A stretch of 64,000 nt of DNA from Citrobacter sedlakii NBRC 105722. Its GTDB lineage: Bacteria; Pseudomonadota; Gammaproteobacteria; Enterobacterales; Enterobacteriaceae. The DNA lies in assembly GCF_000759835.1 (NCBI RefSeq), contig NZ_BBNB01000008.1, positions 238,744 through 302,743 on the forward strand, read 5' to 3'. This document shows, one piece after another, positions 27,722 through 35,785 of this stretch (its first letter is position 1; each line of letters begins with the position of its first letter). The position numbers and the translations under genes were made by a program. The notes beneath the pieces were generated by a model. The model searched no databases. It worked only from the letters and a program-made list of their open reading frames with translations, and was not told where the DNA came from.

Positions 27722-29089
27722 ATGATTAGCGTCTTCGATATCTTCAAAATCGGCATTGGCCCTTCCAGTTCTCATACCGTTGGACCAATGAAGGCAGGCA
27801 AACAGTTCACGGACGATCTGATTGCCCGCAACATGCTTACCGATGTCACCCGCGTCGTGGTGGATGTTTATGGCTCTCTGTCTTTGACGGGGAAAGGCCA
27901 CCACACCGATATCGCGATTATTATGGGTCTGGCGGGAAATCTGCCGGACAGCGTCGACATCGATGCCATTCCAAGTTTCATTCAGGATGTGAATACCCAC
28001 GGGCGTCTGCTGCTGGCAAATGGTCAGCATGAGGTCGAATTCCCGGTGGATAAGTGCATGAATTTCCATGCCGACAACCTGTCCCTGCACGAGAACGGTA
28101 TGCGCATTACCGCGCTGGCAGGAGAAACCGTCCTCTACAGCCAGACTTATTACTCCATTGGCGGCGGCTTCATCGTCGATGAAGACCATTTCGGTTTACC
28201 GAACAGTGCGCCGGTCGAAGTGCCCTATCCATACAAATCTGCCGCCGATCTGCAAAGACATTGCGCAGAAACCGGGCTCTCGCTTTCCGGCCTGATGATG
28301 CAAAACGAACTGGCGCTGCACAGCAAAGAAGAGCTGGAACAGCACTTTGCCAACGTCTGGGAAGTGATGCGCAGCGGTATTGAGCGCGGCATTACCACCG
28401 AAGGCGTTCTGCCCGGAAAATTGCGTGTGCCGCGTCGTGCGGCGGCGCTGCGCCGGATGCTGGTCAGCCAGGATAAAACCACGACCGATCCAATGGCCGT
28501 CGTGGACTGGATCAACATGTTCGCGCTGGCGGTTAACGAAGAAAACGCCGCCGGTGGGCGCGTAGTCACCGCACCGACCAACGGCGCCTGCGGTATCGTT
28601 CCGGCGGTGCTGGCGTACTACGATAAGTTCATCCGTGAAGTGAATGCGAACTCGCTGGCCCGCTATATGCTGGTTGCCAGTGCGATTGGCTCGCTGTACA
28701 AAATGAACGCCTCCATTTCCGGTGCGGAAGTAGGCTGCCAGGGCGAAGTCGGCGTGGCGTGCTCTATGGCGGCGGCGGGTCTGGCGGAACTGCTGGGCGG
28801 CAGCCCGGCGCAGGTGTGCATTGCGGCGGAAATCGGCATGGAACACAACCTCGGTCTGACCTGCGACCCGGTCGCGGGACAAGTACAGGTGCCGTGCATC
28901 GAACGTAACGCGATCGCCTCGGTGAAAGCGGTCAACGCGGCGCGTATGGCGCTGCGTCGCACCAGCGAACCGCGCGTCTGCCTCGATAAAGTGATCGAAA
29001 CCATGTATGAAACCGGAAAAGACATGAACGCCAAATACCGCGAAACCTCCCGCGGCGGTCTGGCGATGAAAATCGTCACCTGCGACTAA
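27722..29089 (+). CDS. sdaB: L-serine dehydratase 2 SdaB
   Basis: SdaB deaminates L-serine to pyruvate and ammonia using a [4Fe-4S] cluster. The 455-residue length equals E. coli SdaB. The N-terminal beta domain has FKIGIGPSSSHTVGPMKAG (about 7-25), shared by the family. The alpha domain has APTNGACGIVPAVLAYYD, SGAEVGCQGEVGVACSMAAA and GLTCDPVAGQVQVPCIERNA, which supply the cluster cysteines. Translation starts at the ATG at 27722 (MISVFDIF); an upstream in-frame start at 27680 lies in the intergenic hairpin. It follows sdaC, so uptake and degradation of serine are encoded together. A REP-like element follows the stop codon. Confidence 0.97.
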   Translation: MISVFDIFKIGIGPSSSHTVGPMKAGKQFTDDLIARNMLTDVTRVVVDVYGSLSLTGKGHHTDIAIIMGLAGNLPDSVDIDAIPSFIQDVNTHGRLLLANGQHEVEFPVDKCMNFHADNLSLHENGMRITALAGETVLYSQTYYSIGGGFIVDEDHFGLPNSAPVEVPYPYKSAADLQRHCAETGLSLSGLMMQNELALHSKEELEQHFANVWEVMRSGIERGITTEGVLPGKLRVPRRAAALRRMLVSQDKTTTDPMAVVDWINMFALAVNEENAAGGRVVTAPTNGACGIVPAVLAYYDKFIREVNANSLARYMLVASAIGSLYKMNASISGAEVGCQGEVGVACSMAAAGLAELLGGSPAQVCIAAEIGMEHNLGLTCDPVAGQVQVPCIERNAIASVKAVNAARMALRRTSEPRVCLDKVIETMYETGKDMNAKYRETSRGGLAMKIVTCD

Positions 29090-29101
29090 CGCCTACCGTC
29101 T

Positions 29102-29127
29102 GCCCGGTGGCATAGCGCTTACCGGGC
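29102..29127. repeat. REP-type element after sdaB
   Basis: GCCCGGT and ACCGGGC arms flank GGCATAGCGCTT, the typical REP centre, between sdaB and xni. Confidence 0.7.
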
Positions 29128-29197
29128 AAACCACGCCAGGCTCGCCTCATTTCGCCGTGAATGTTACCCTACCCGCAGGTTGTAAAGGGAGAACACC

Positions 29198-29956
29198 GTG
29201 GCTGTCCATCTGCTTATTGTCGACGCGCTCAATTTGATTCGCCGCATTCATGCCGTGCAGGGTTCGCCGTGCGCGCAGACCTGCCAGCACGCGCTGGATC
29301 AGCTGATTCTCCACAGCCAACCCACCCACGCCGTGGCGGTATTTGATGATGAAGCGCGAAACAGCGGATGGCGTCACCAACGGCTTCCGGATTACAAAGC
29401 GGGTCGCCCGCCAATGCCGGATGACCTGCATGACGAGATGCCCGCTCTGCGTGCCGCCTTTGAACAGCGCGGCGTCGCCTGCTGGGTATCTGACGGTCAC
29501 GAAGCTGACGACCTGGCGGCAACGCTGGCGGTGAAAGTCACTCAGGCCGGTCATCAGGCCACCATCGTGTCGACAGACAAAGGTTATTGCCAGCTTCTCT
29601 CCCCGACGCTGCGCATCCGCGACTACTTTCAGAAGCGCTGGCTGGATGCCCCCTTCATTGAAAAAGAGTTTGGCGTCTCGCCCCAACAGTTACCAGACTA
29701 TTGGGGACTGGCGGGGATCAGTAGCTCAAAGGTGCCCGGCGTCGCCGGTATCGGTCCGAAAAGCGCCACGCAGCTGTTGGCGCAGTTTCAGACGCTGGAA
29801 GGACTTTACGCACACCTGGCGGAAGTGCCGGAAAAGTGGCGTAAAAAACTGGATGAGCATAAAGAGATGGCTTTTCTCTGTCGCGATATCGCCCGACTGC
29901 AAACGGATTTACAACTCGACGGCAACCTGCAGCAGCTACGGCTGGTCAAAGCGTAG
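29198..29956 (+). CDS. xni: Flap endonuclease Xni (exonuclease IX)
   Basis: Xni (YgdG, ExoIX) is a 5' nuclease of the FEN family, homologous to the N-terminal domain of DNA polymerase I, acting on flapped DNA. The 252-residue protein starts at a GTG (29198) preceded by AAAGGGAG. It has [14 protein letters not shown] (metal-site Asp near residue 9) and [33 protein letters not shown] supplies acidic metal ligands. [20 protein letters not shown] is the H3TH DNA-binding region, near residues 165-184. It is convergent with fucA; only 9 bp separate the stop codons and no terminator is visible between them. Confidence 0.95.
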   Translation: MAVHLLIVDALNLIRRIHAVQGSPCAQTCQHALDQLILHSQPTHAVAVFDDEARNSGWRHQRLPDYKAGRPPMPDDLHDEMPALRAAFEQRGVACWVSDGHEADDLAATLAVKVTQAGHQATIVSTDKGYCQLLSPTLRIRDYFQKRWLDAPFIEKEFGVSPQQLPDYWGLAGISSSKVPGVAGIGPKSATQLLAQFQTLEGLYAHLAEVPEKWRKKLDEHKEMAFLCRDIARLQTDLQLDGNLQQLRLVKA

Positions 29957-29965
29957 TGATTGTAA

Positions 29966-30613
29966 TTATTCCTCTATGCGCAAACCGTAAGTTTTAAATT
30001 TCTCCAGCACCACGGCAATCTCTGCATCTGATAACACGGGCACCGGGTCAACCACCGCCAGCGTACTCATGTACAGTTGCGCTAACACTTCCACCTCATG
30101 CGCCAGCCACAGCGCTTTTTGCAGATTCGCTTCGCAGGCGATCAACCCATGATGCTGCAACAGCGTGGCTTTACGATTTTTCAGCGCGACGGCGACGTGC
30201 CCGGAAAGCTCACGGGTGCCAAAGGTCGCATAAGACGCACAAGGAATGGTATTCCCCCCCGCTGCGGCAATCATGTAATGAATAGCCGGGATCGGGCGGT
30301 TAAGGATAGAAACCGCGGTGCAATGAATCGCATGGTTGTGGACCACGGCATTCGCGTCCGGGCGCGTCTGATACGCCGCCAGATGAAAACGCCATTCGCT
30401 GGAGGGCAATTTCCCGTCTTCATAATGGCCGTCGTTATCGACAAAGACGATCATATTTTCCGTCATGCGTTCGTAAGGAATGCCGCTGGGCGTAATTAAC
30501 ATGCCGTCCTGATAACGCGCGCTGACGTTTCCCGCCGTTCCCTGATTAAGCCCCAGTCGGGTCATTTCTAAACAGGTTTCAATGATTTCACGGGATAATT
30601 GCGTTCTTTCCAT
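29966..30613 (-). CDS. fucA: L-fuculose-1-phosphate aldolase FucA
   Basis: FucA cleaves L-fuculose 1-phosphate to DHAP and L-lactaldehyde. The 215-residue class II, zinc-dependent aldolase equals the E. coli length. The catalytic Glu and zinc-binding His residues are visible: SSEWRFHLAAY (E73), VVHNHAIHC (H92, H94) and LLQHHGLIAC (H155). GGAGAACAAAG precedes the ATG. In E. coli fucA is followed by fucO and lies next to fucP. Here it is the last gene of a minus-strand unit: ABC ATPase, permease, binding protein, LacI regulator, fucA. No fucO is present in the window, so lactaldehyde must be handled by an enzyme encoded elsewhere. Confidence 0.97.
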   Translation of the reverse strand: MERTQLSREIIETCLEMTRLGLNQGTAGNVSARYQDGMLITPSGIPYERMTENMIVFVDNDGHYEDGKLPSSEWRFHLAAYQTRPDANAVVHNHAIHCTAVSILNRPIPAIHYMIAAAGGNTIPCASYATFGTRELSGHVAVALKNRKATLLQHHGLIACEANLQKALWLAHEVEVLAQLYMSTLAVVDPVPVLSDAEIAVVLEKFKTYGLRIEE

Positions 30614-30660
30614 CTTTGTTCTCCGGGTAATCGGTTCAATGGCTGATTTTTTTGCGCATC

Positions 30661-31659
30661 TTATTTTTGTCTTACGCGCTTAATTAATTTCATTTCCACT
30701 TTTACGGTTTCTTTCACTGGTCGTTCATCGATTGCACTGAGCATCATGTCCACCGCCTTTTCAGCCCAGGCGTTTTCATCCTGCTGCATCGACCAGACGT
30801 TATTCGACAAAAACCCAAGCATCGGATGTTCGTCAAAGGTGCCGATATTGATGTCAGGCGGCACGACGCCAACGCGATCGCGGATCGCTCTCACCGCCCC
30901 TTCGAGAACCGGCAATGAGGACGCGATAAACGCTTGCGGGCATCCTTGTTCATCCATCAGCGTTTGCATGATCTCGTAACCGCCTTCCGGGGTGTTTACC
31001 GGCCCTTCGCGCACCCAGTCACGATGGTGAATGCCTTTTTCTCTGAGTGCGTTCAGATAACCGTTAAGACGGTCGCTGATACTCGGTAAACCGGTATCGC
31101 CCACCAGAAACCAGACCGGTAATTTTTCTGCGTCCAGTAATTGCCGGGTTAATTGCTCACCGCCCGACATATTATGGCTTTCCACCAGCGCGTTATCGGT
31201 ATATTTAAAATCACGATCCAGCAATACCATCGGTTTTCTCACCTGGCGTAAATGGTGCTGCTGATTTTCCAGGGTCGAAGGCACAATAAACAGACCATCG
31301 ACATTACGGGCGATTAACGCTTTCGTTAACTTATTTTCGTAATCCACATCGTCATAGGTACAGCTGATCATCAACTGGTAGCCGGAACGCCGACAGCGCT
31401 GTTCCAGCTTTTCTGCCAGCGTGGCGAAGAAGACGTTAGAAATATTGGGAACAATGAGTCCCAGGGTATACGTTTTATTTAGCTTAAGGCTACGGGCGGA
31501 ATGGTTAATGACATATCCATAGCGCTCCACATATTCGTTTATTCGCGTTTGTGTCTTGAGGCTGATGCGATACTGTTCAGCTTTTCCATTTAGCACCAGT
31601 CTCACGGTCGTTACCGATAAATTCAGATCGCTGGCTATCTGTTCTACTGTCTTAGCCAT
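30661..31659 (-). CDS. LacI-family regulator of the fucose/ABC locus
   Basis: A 332-residue LacI-type repressor. The N-terminal helix-turn-helix and hinge read TVEQIASDLNLSVTTVRLVL, then NGKAEQYRIS, resembling the Cra/FruR branch (which has NGKAKQYRVS), followed by the periplasmic-binding-protein-like effector domain with LGLIVPNISNVFFATLAEKL. Start 31659 (MAKTVEQ) is preferred over 31683 because it places the HTH at the usual N-terminal position. It is the fourth gene of the ABC unit, just before fucA. It has no counterpart I recall in the E. coli fuc locus. Two identical 16-bp palindromes flanking the divergent promoters upstream are its likely operators. The effector is unknown; fucose or a fucose phosphate is inferred from context. 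Confidence 0.88.
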   Translation of the reverse strand: MAKTVEQIASDLNLSVTTVRLVLNGKAEQYRISLKTQTRINEYVERYGYVINHSARSLKLNKTYTLGLIVPNISNVFFATLAEKLEQRCRRSGYQLMISCTYDDVDYENKLTKALIARNVDGLFIVPSTLENQQHHLRQVRKPMVLLDRDFKYTDNALVESHNMSGGEQLTRQLLDAEKLPVWFLVGDTGLPSISDRLNGYLNALREKGIHHRDWVREGPVNTPEGGYEIMQTLMDEQGCPQAFIASSLPVLEGAVRAIRDRVGVVPPDINIGTFDEHPMLGFLSNNVWSMQQDENAWAEKAVDMMLSAIDERPVKETVKVEMKLIKRVRQK

Positions 31660-31800
31660 GTCATTGCCCCAGTCACCGTCCAAGCGTCAATTCACAATCA
31701 TAAAAGCATTTTACACTTTTGTCTTACCGCATCAGTCGCTTAAGCGTGAGCCGGCGGGCGTTACGCATAAACGGGGGCGCAGGCCTCGCCCCCCACGGCC

Positions 31801-32751
31801 TTATTTCTTGCCAAACGGATGCAACAGCTTGTCAATTTCCGGCGTATTGATATTTTGCGCACTGACAAATTTCACCGGAATGTCGATCTCTTTCGGCACC
31901 GTTTGGCCAGAAAGCGACGCATTCAGCGTTTTGATCCCCTGATAGCCAATTTGAAACGCATCCTGCACCACAAATCCCTGAATCACGCCAGCATTCAGGA
32001 AATTGATAATCGCCTCAGTGCTGTCGAAGCCAATGACTTTCACTTTGCCTTTCAGGTTCTGGCTGTCGATGGCGTTGGCGACACCGAGCGTTGATCCCTC
32101 ATTCGTGCCGTAGATCCCCGCCAGATCCGGGTTCGCCTGGATCATATCGATGGTTTTATCCATCGCTTTTTGCGGATCGCCGTCGCTGTACTGTACCGGC
32201 AGCACCTGAATATCCGGGTACATCTCCTTCATGCGCGCAATAAATCCTTCCGAACGTTCAATCGCCGACGACGTCCCCGCTACGTGGGCGATAATGCCAA
32301 CCTTGCCTTTCTTATTCACCTGCGCCGCCAGCGCGTCGGCGGCTTCCGCCCCGGCTTTGCGGTTATTGGTCGCCACGAAGCTCACCGGAATATCAGAATT
32401 AACGCCAGAGTCAAAGGTCACCACCTTGATACCGCGTGAATTGGCGGTTTCTACCAGCGGCGCCAGCGCGTTAGCGTCCAGCGCCGCCAGCAGCAGGCCG
32501 TTGGGCTTCTTCGCCATTGCGTTTTCCACCAGTTGAATTTGCTCGGCGATCTGAGTTTCATCGGCAGGGCCGACATAGCTGGTTTTATCGCCCAGCTCCT
32601 TCGCCGCCGCTTCGGTCCCCATTTTCACGGTTTGCCAGAATTCATGCTGGAAACCTTTACTGATCACCGGAAGATTTAAATCTTTCGCCAGCGCGCCGGA
32701 AGAGATGCACGCCAGCAGGGATAACGCATAAACAAGATGCCTGGTTTTCAT
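31801..32751 (-). CDS. Periplasmic sugar-binding protein of an ABC importer (RbsB type)
   Basis: A 316-residue extracytoplasmic solute-binding protein. Residues 1-22 (MKTRHLVYALSLLACISSGALA) form a signal peptide with an ALA cleavage site. The mature part has the two-lobed RbsB-like pattern: ISKGFQHEFWQTVKMGTEAA, GLLLAALDANALAPLVETAN, VTFDSGVNSDIPVSFVATNN, and GIYGTNEGSTLGVANAI in the second lobe. GGAG lies 8 nt upstream of the ATG at 32751, so the upstream in-frame ATG at 32778 is not preferred. It belongs to a complete importer beside fucose genes. L-fucose, or a closely related sugar such as D-arabinose, is the inferred ligand. Confidence 0.88.
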   Translation of the reverse strand: MKTRHLVYALSLLACISSGALAKDLNLPVISKGFQHEFWQTVKMGTEAAAKELGDKTSYVGPADETQIAEQIQLVENAMAKKPNGLLLAALDANALAPLVETANSRGIKVVTFDSGVNSDIPVSFVATNNRKAGAEAADALAAQVNKKGKVGIIAHVAGTSSAIERSEGFIARMKEMYPDIQVLPVQYSDGDPQKAMDKTIDMIQANPDLAGIYGTNEGSTLGVANAIDSQNLKGKVKVIGFDSTEAIINFLNAGVIQGFVVQDAFQIGYQGIKTLNASLSGQTVPKEIDIPVKFVSAQNINTPEIDKLLHPFGKK

Positions 32752-32824
32752 TATGTGACTCCGTTGTGAGTGTCTCACCCTTTACGTCAGGGTCTGTATG
32801 CCCCGTGACTGCCGGGAGCGTAAA

Positions 32825-33808
32825 TCAACGAATTTTTTTGCGTAAGGTATCAAGGTACACAGCGGCCACCACCACAATGCCCATCGCCACCATTTGCCAG
32901 AACTGGGAAACGCCCATCAGGTTCAGGCCATTTTTCAGTACGCTCATGATGAACGCGCCAATGATAGTGCCGCCGATGGTGCCAATGCCGCCCATCAGGC
33001 TGGTGCCGCCGATAACGACTGCCGCAATCGCCTCCAGTTCATAGCCGACGCCAACCGTAGGCTGCCCGGAGTTCAGGCGTGAGGCCAGAATGACGCCCGC
33101 GATGCCGGTCAGTAGCCCGCAAAAGGCGTAAACGAATATTTTGACCCGTTGGACCTTAATACCGGAGAGATGCGCCGCCACCTCATTGCTGCCGACGGCA
33201 TAGACATAGCGGCCAATCACCGTTTTCTTGAGAATGTACCCGGCCACCAGCGCCACGATAACGAGATAAAACACCGGATACGGCAGCACGTCGAACAAAC
33301 GCCCCTGGGCCAGCAGCTTAAAGGTGGGGTAATCGGCAAAATAGATTGCGCGGCCATCCGTCATCACCATGTTGATCCCGCGAACGGACATCATCAGCCC
33401 GAGGGTGGCAATAAACGGCGGGATGGTCATTTTGGTGACCAGCAGGCCGTTGACGTAACCGCAAAGCCCTCCGGCAATGACGCCCGCCAGAATACAGACG
33501 GGCAGCGGCAGCCCGAGGGTGGCGCAAATTCCCACCGCGACGCCGGAAAACGCCACCACTGAGCCTAATGAAAGGTCGATTCCTGCGGTGATAATCACAA
33601 AGGTCACGCCAATCGCCATAATGCCAATCACCGAGGTTTGTAACGCGATGGTCATGATATTTTCGGTATTAAAGAAAAAGGGCGAACTGAAGCTGAAGAA
33701 AATGATCAGAATGATCAGACTCAACAGCGGCGCGAGGCGCATCAGTAGCGCTTTGTTAACTTTTAATTTCTTATTATTCGTAGCAGATGAGGTGACAGAG
33801 ATGGTCAT
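32825..33808 (-). CDS. Sugar ABC transporter permease (RbsC type)
   Basis: A 327-residue inner-membrane protein with about eight to ten hydrophobic segments, of the RbsC/BPD_transp_2 family. Signature stretches are ITAGIDLSLGSVVAFSGVAV (about 83-102), VNGLLVTKMTIPPFIATLGL, and the cytoplasmic coupling region HLSGIKVQRVKIFVYAFCGL. VVIGGTSLMGGIGTIGGTII near residue 270 follows. It is 3 bp from the ATPase gene, and the binding-protein gene follows after 73 bp containing a GC-rich hairpin. Only one permease gene is present, so it should act as a homodimer. Confidence 0.93.
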   Translation of the reverse strand: MTISVTSSATNNKKLKVNKALLMRLAPLLSLIILIIFFSFSSPFFFNTENIMTIALQTSVIGIMAIGVTFVIITAGIDLSLGSVVAFSGVAVGICATLGLPLPVCILAGVIAGGLCGYVNGLLVTKMTIPPFIATLGLMMSVRGINMVMTDGRAIYFADYPTFKLLAQGRLFDVLPYPVFYLVIVALVAGYILKKTVIGRYVYAVGSNEVAAHLSGIKVQRVKIFVYAFCGLLTGIAGVILASRLNSGQPTVGVGYELEAIAAVVIGGTSLMGGIGTIGGTIIGAFIMSVLKNGLNLMGVSQFWQMVAMGIVVVAAVYLDTLRKKIR

Positions 33809-33811
33809 GAT

Positions 33812-35311
33812 TTAATCCTCTAACGTCGCGAACTGCATGATTTTTTCCTGTGTGGCGTTATCGGCAGTTAATTCACCGGTAATACGACCGCTGCGCATCA
33901 CTAAGATGCGATCGCACATGCCTAACACTTCCGGTAATTCAGAGGAAATCATGATTATCGATTTACCTTTCGCCACCAGGCGATTCATTAATTCATAGAT
34001 TTCCAGTTTTGCCCCGACATCAATTCCCCGGGTTGGCTCATCAAAAATGAGAATTTCAGTATCCTTACACACCCAGCGGGCAATAATAATTTTTTGCTGG
34101 TTCCCACCACTTAAATTAATGGCTGCCTGTTCGAGATGCGGCGTTTTTATTCTGAGCGCGTTTACCTGCTCCTCGCTGATCTGCTGGCAACGTCGGGTAT
34201 CAACATTGCCAAAGCGGTCAGAAAACTCAGGGTAATTGCCCAGCATAATGTTACGCTCGACGGAAAGATTGAGCGCCAGCCCTTCCTTCTTGCGGTCTTC
34301 CGTTAAATAACAAATACCTTGCGCGATGGCATCGGCAATATCGTTAATCACGATCGCTTTGCCGTGGAGCTTTATCGTCCCGGCATCGACCGGATCGGCG
34401 CCAAAAATCGCCCGCGCCAGTTCGGTTCGTCCAGCCCCCATCAACCCGGCGAAACCAAGAATTTCACCGCGGTGAAGGGTAAAGTGAATATCGTTCAGCA
34501 CGCCTTTTCGCGTTAACCCGCAGACCTCCAGCACCGGCTCCCGGCGCGCCTTTCGCGCGCGAGGGGGAAAGATATTGCCCAACTCGCGGCCCACCATCAT
34601 CGCTATCAGATCGCTGATTTTTACCGTTTCATACTCCACGGTATCGATGTACTGACCGTCGCGCATCACGGTGGCGCGATCGGCGATCAGCGCCAGTTCC
34701 TCCAGACGGTGCGAGATGTAAACAATGCCGGTTCCCTGCGCCTTGAGCAGTCGGGTAACGCGGAACAGGCTCTCAATCTCCGTTTCGGTGAGCGCCGCGG
34801 TGGGTTCGTCCATAATCAAAATTTTGGCGTTAACCGAGATCGCTTTGGCGATTTCCACCATTTGCTGCTGCGCGACCGTCAGGTCTGAGACCAGCGTATC
34901 GGGGGCAATATTCAGATTGAGCTTTTGCAAAATATCCGTCGCCGCCTGGCGCTGCTGTTTTTCATCCAGCCGCCAACGGTTATTTTTACAATACTCGCGG
35001 CCAATAAAGATATTCTCTTCAACGGTTAATTCAGGAAATAAATTAAATTCCTGATGAATAATGGTGATGCCAGCATTTTGCGCGCTAAGCGGATCGCTAA
35101 ACGCGATCGGTCTTCCCTCAAAGATAATCTCGCCTTCGTCCGGTTGATAAACGCCCGCTAAAATTTTCATTAGCGTTGATTTACCCGCGCCATTTTCACC
35201 TAATAGCGCATGGACTTCGCCTTTACGGAGCGTGAAATTCACATTACTCAACGCTAATACGCCGGGAAAGCGTTTCGTAATATGATTCATCTGTAAAAAT
35301 GTTTCGGACAT
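33812..35311 (-). CDS. Sugar ABC transporter ATP-binding protein with two ATPase domains (RbsA type)
   Basis: A 499-residue ATPase with two fused nucleotide-binding domains, as in RbsA, AraG and MglA. The first domain has a good Walker A (GENGAGKSTLMK, about residue 40) and Walker B LIMDEPTAAL, but a degenerate signature (LTVAQQQMVEIAKA). The second has a degenerate Walker A (LMGAGRTELARA) but a canonical signature (LSGGNQQKIIIARW) and LIFDEPTRGIDVGAK. This complementary degeneracy is normal for the family. Start 35311 (MSETFLQM) is used because GAGGAA precedes this ATG; the longer frame begins at a TTG. It is the first gene of the minus-strand unit facing fucI. Confidence 0.93.
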   Translation of the reverse strand: MSETFLQMNHITKRFPGVLALSNVNFTLRKGEVHALLGENGAGKSTLMKILAGVYQPDEGEIIFEGRPIAFSDPLSAQNAGITIIHQEFNLFPELTVEENIFIGREYCKNNRWRLDEKQQRQAATDILQKLNLNIAPDTLVSDLTVAQQQMVEIAKAISVNAKILIMDEPTAALTETEIESLFRVTRLLKAQGTGIVYISHRLEELALIADRATVMRDGQYIDTVEYETVKISDLIAMMVGRELGNIFPPRARKARREPVLEVCGLTRKGVLNDIHFTLHRGEILGFAGLMGAGRTELARAIFGADPVDAGTIKLHGKAIVINDIADAIAQGICYLTEDRKKEGLALNLSVERNIMLGNYPEFSDRFGNVDTRRCQQISEEQVNALRIKTPHLEQAAINLSGGNQQKIIIARWVCKDTEILIFDEPTRGIDVGAKLEIYELMNRLVAKGKSIIMISSELPEVLGMCDRILVMRSGRITGELTADNATQEKIMQFATLED

Positions 35312-35444
35312 TGCTGCTTTCCTCAATAATCAGAAACCGCAGGCTGTAAATCAGGCGAAGTACGTTCTCAGGGCCGCCCCTTACCGCGAATGTGAATTCT
35401 TCCTGAAAACAGTGATACGTCACGTTGGCTCAATGCTGAATATT

Positions 35445-35460
35445 GCTAACTCGAGTTAGC
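35445..35460. promoter_or_regulatory. Putative LacI-family operator 1 (ABC transporter side)
   Basis: GCTAACTCGAGTTAGC is a perfect 16-bp palindrome with the central CG common to LacI-family operators. It lies about 12 bp inside the predicted start of the ABC unit (minus-strand -10-like TAAAAT at 35484-35479). An identical copy lies exactly 240 bp away. Confidence 0.75.
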
Positions 35461-35624
35461 GATTTGCCTTTTAAAGCTATTTTAGCCACCCCAAATAGCC
35501 AAATTATTTGGCGTGAATTTGTGACGCCGGGCAGACTCTTTATTTTAACCAATTGAAATAGATTGATTTTTATAGAAATCGTCACGCGCTTTTATTTGAC
35601 GTAGATCGAATTTTAACCACTTCT

Positions 35625-35640
35625 CGTGAAGTTTCTCACA
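35625..35640 (+). promoter_or_regulatory. CRP-like site upstream of fucI
   Basis: CGTGA-N6-TCACA has one mismatch to the CRP core. A -10-like TGTAAAAAA (35661-35669) lies about 30 bp from its centre (35632.5), consistent with class II activation of fucI. CRP activation of the fuc operon is known in E. coli. Confidence 0.6.
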
Positions 35641-35684
35641 ATCCCGTCAGAAAAAAGTTGTGTAAAAAACCTGCCAATACCTAA

Positions 35685-35700
35685 GCTAACTCGAGTTAGC
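35685..35700. promoter_or_regulatory. Putative LacI-family operator 2 (fucI side)
   Basis: The second perfect copy of the GCTAACTCGAGTTAGC palindrome. It lies about 10-25 bp downstream of the predicted fucI start site, where a bound repressor would block transcription. Confidence 0.75.
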
Positions 35701-35785
35701 AAAAACACATTTTTTCAGCCGACTGCCGCGGTGGCGCCTCTCTTCCGCCTGCGCAGCGCGTCTAAACGAAGATGAGGAACCACGC

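Noticed and set aside
33812-35311. Degenerate Walker A in the second half of the ABC ATPase as a sign of inactivation
   Set aside because: Complementary degeneracy of the two halves is usual in RbsA/MglA-type ATPases.
35520-35550. GGCGTGAATTTGTGACGCC as a CRP site on the ABC transporter side
   Set aside because: The half-sites do not have the CRP spacing (TGTGA-N6-TCACA); it is only a short inverted repeat GGCGT/ACGCC.
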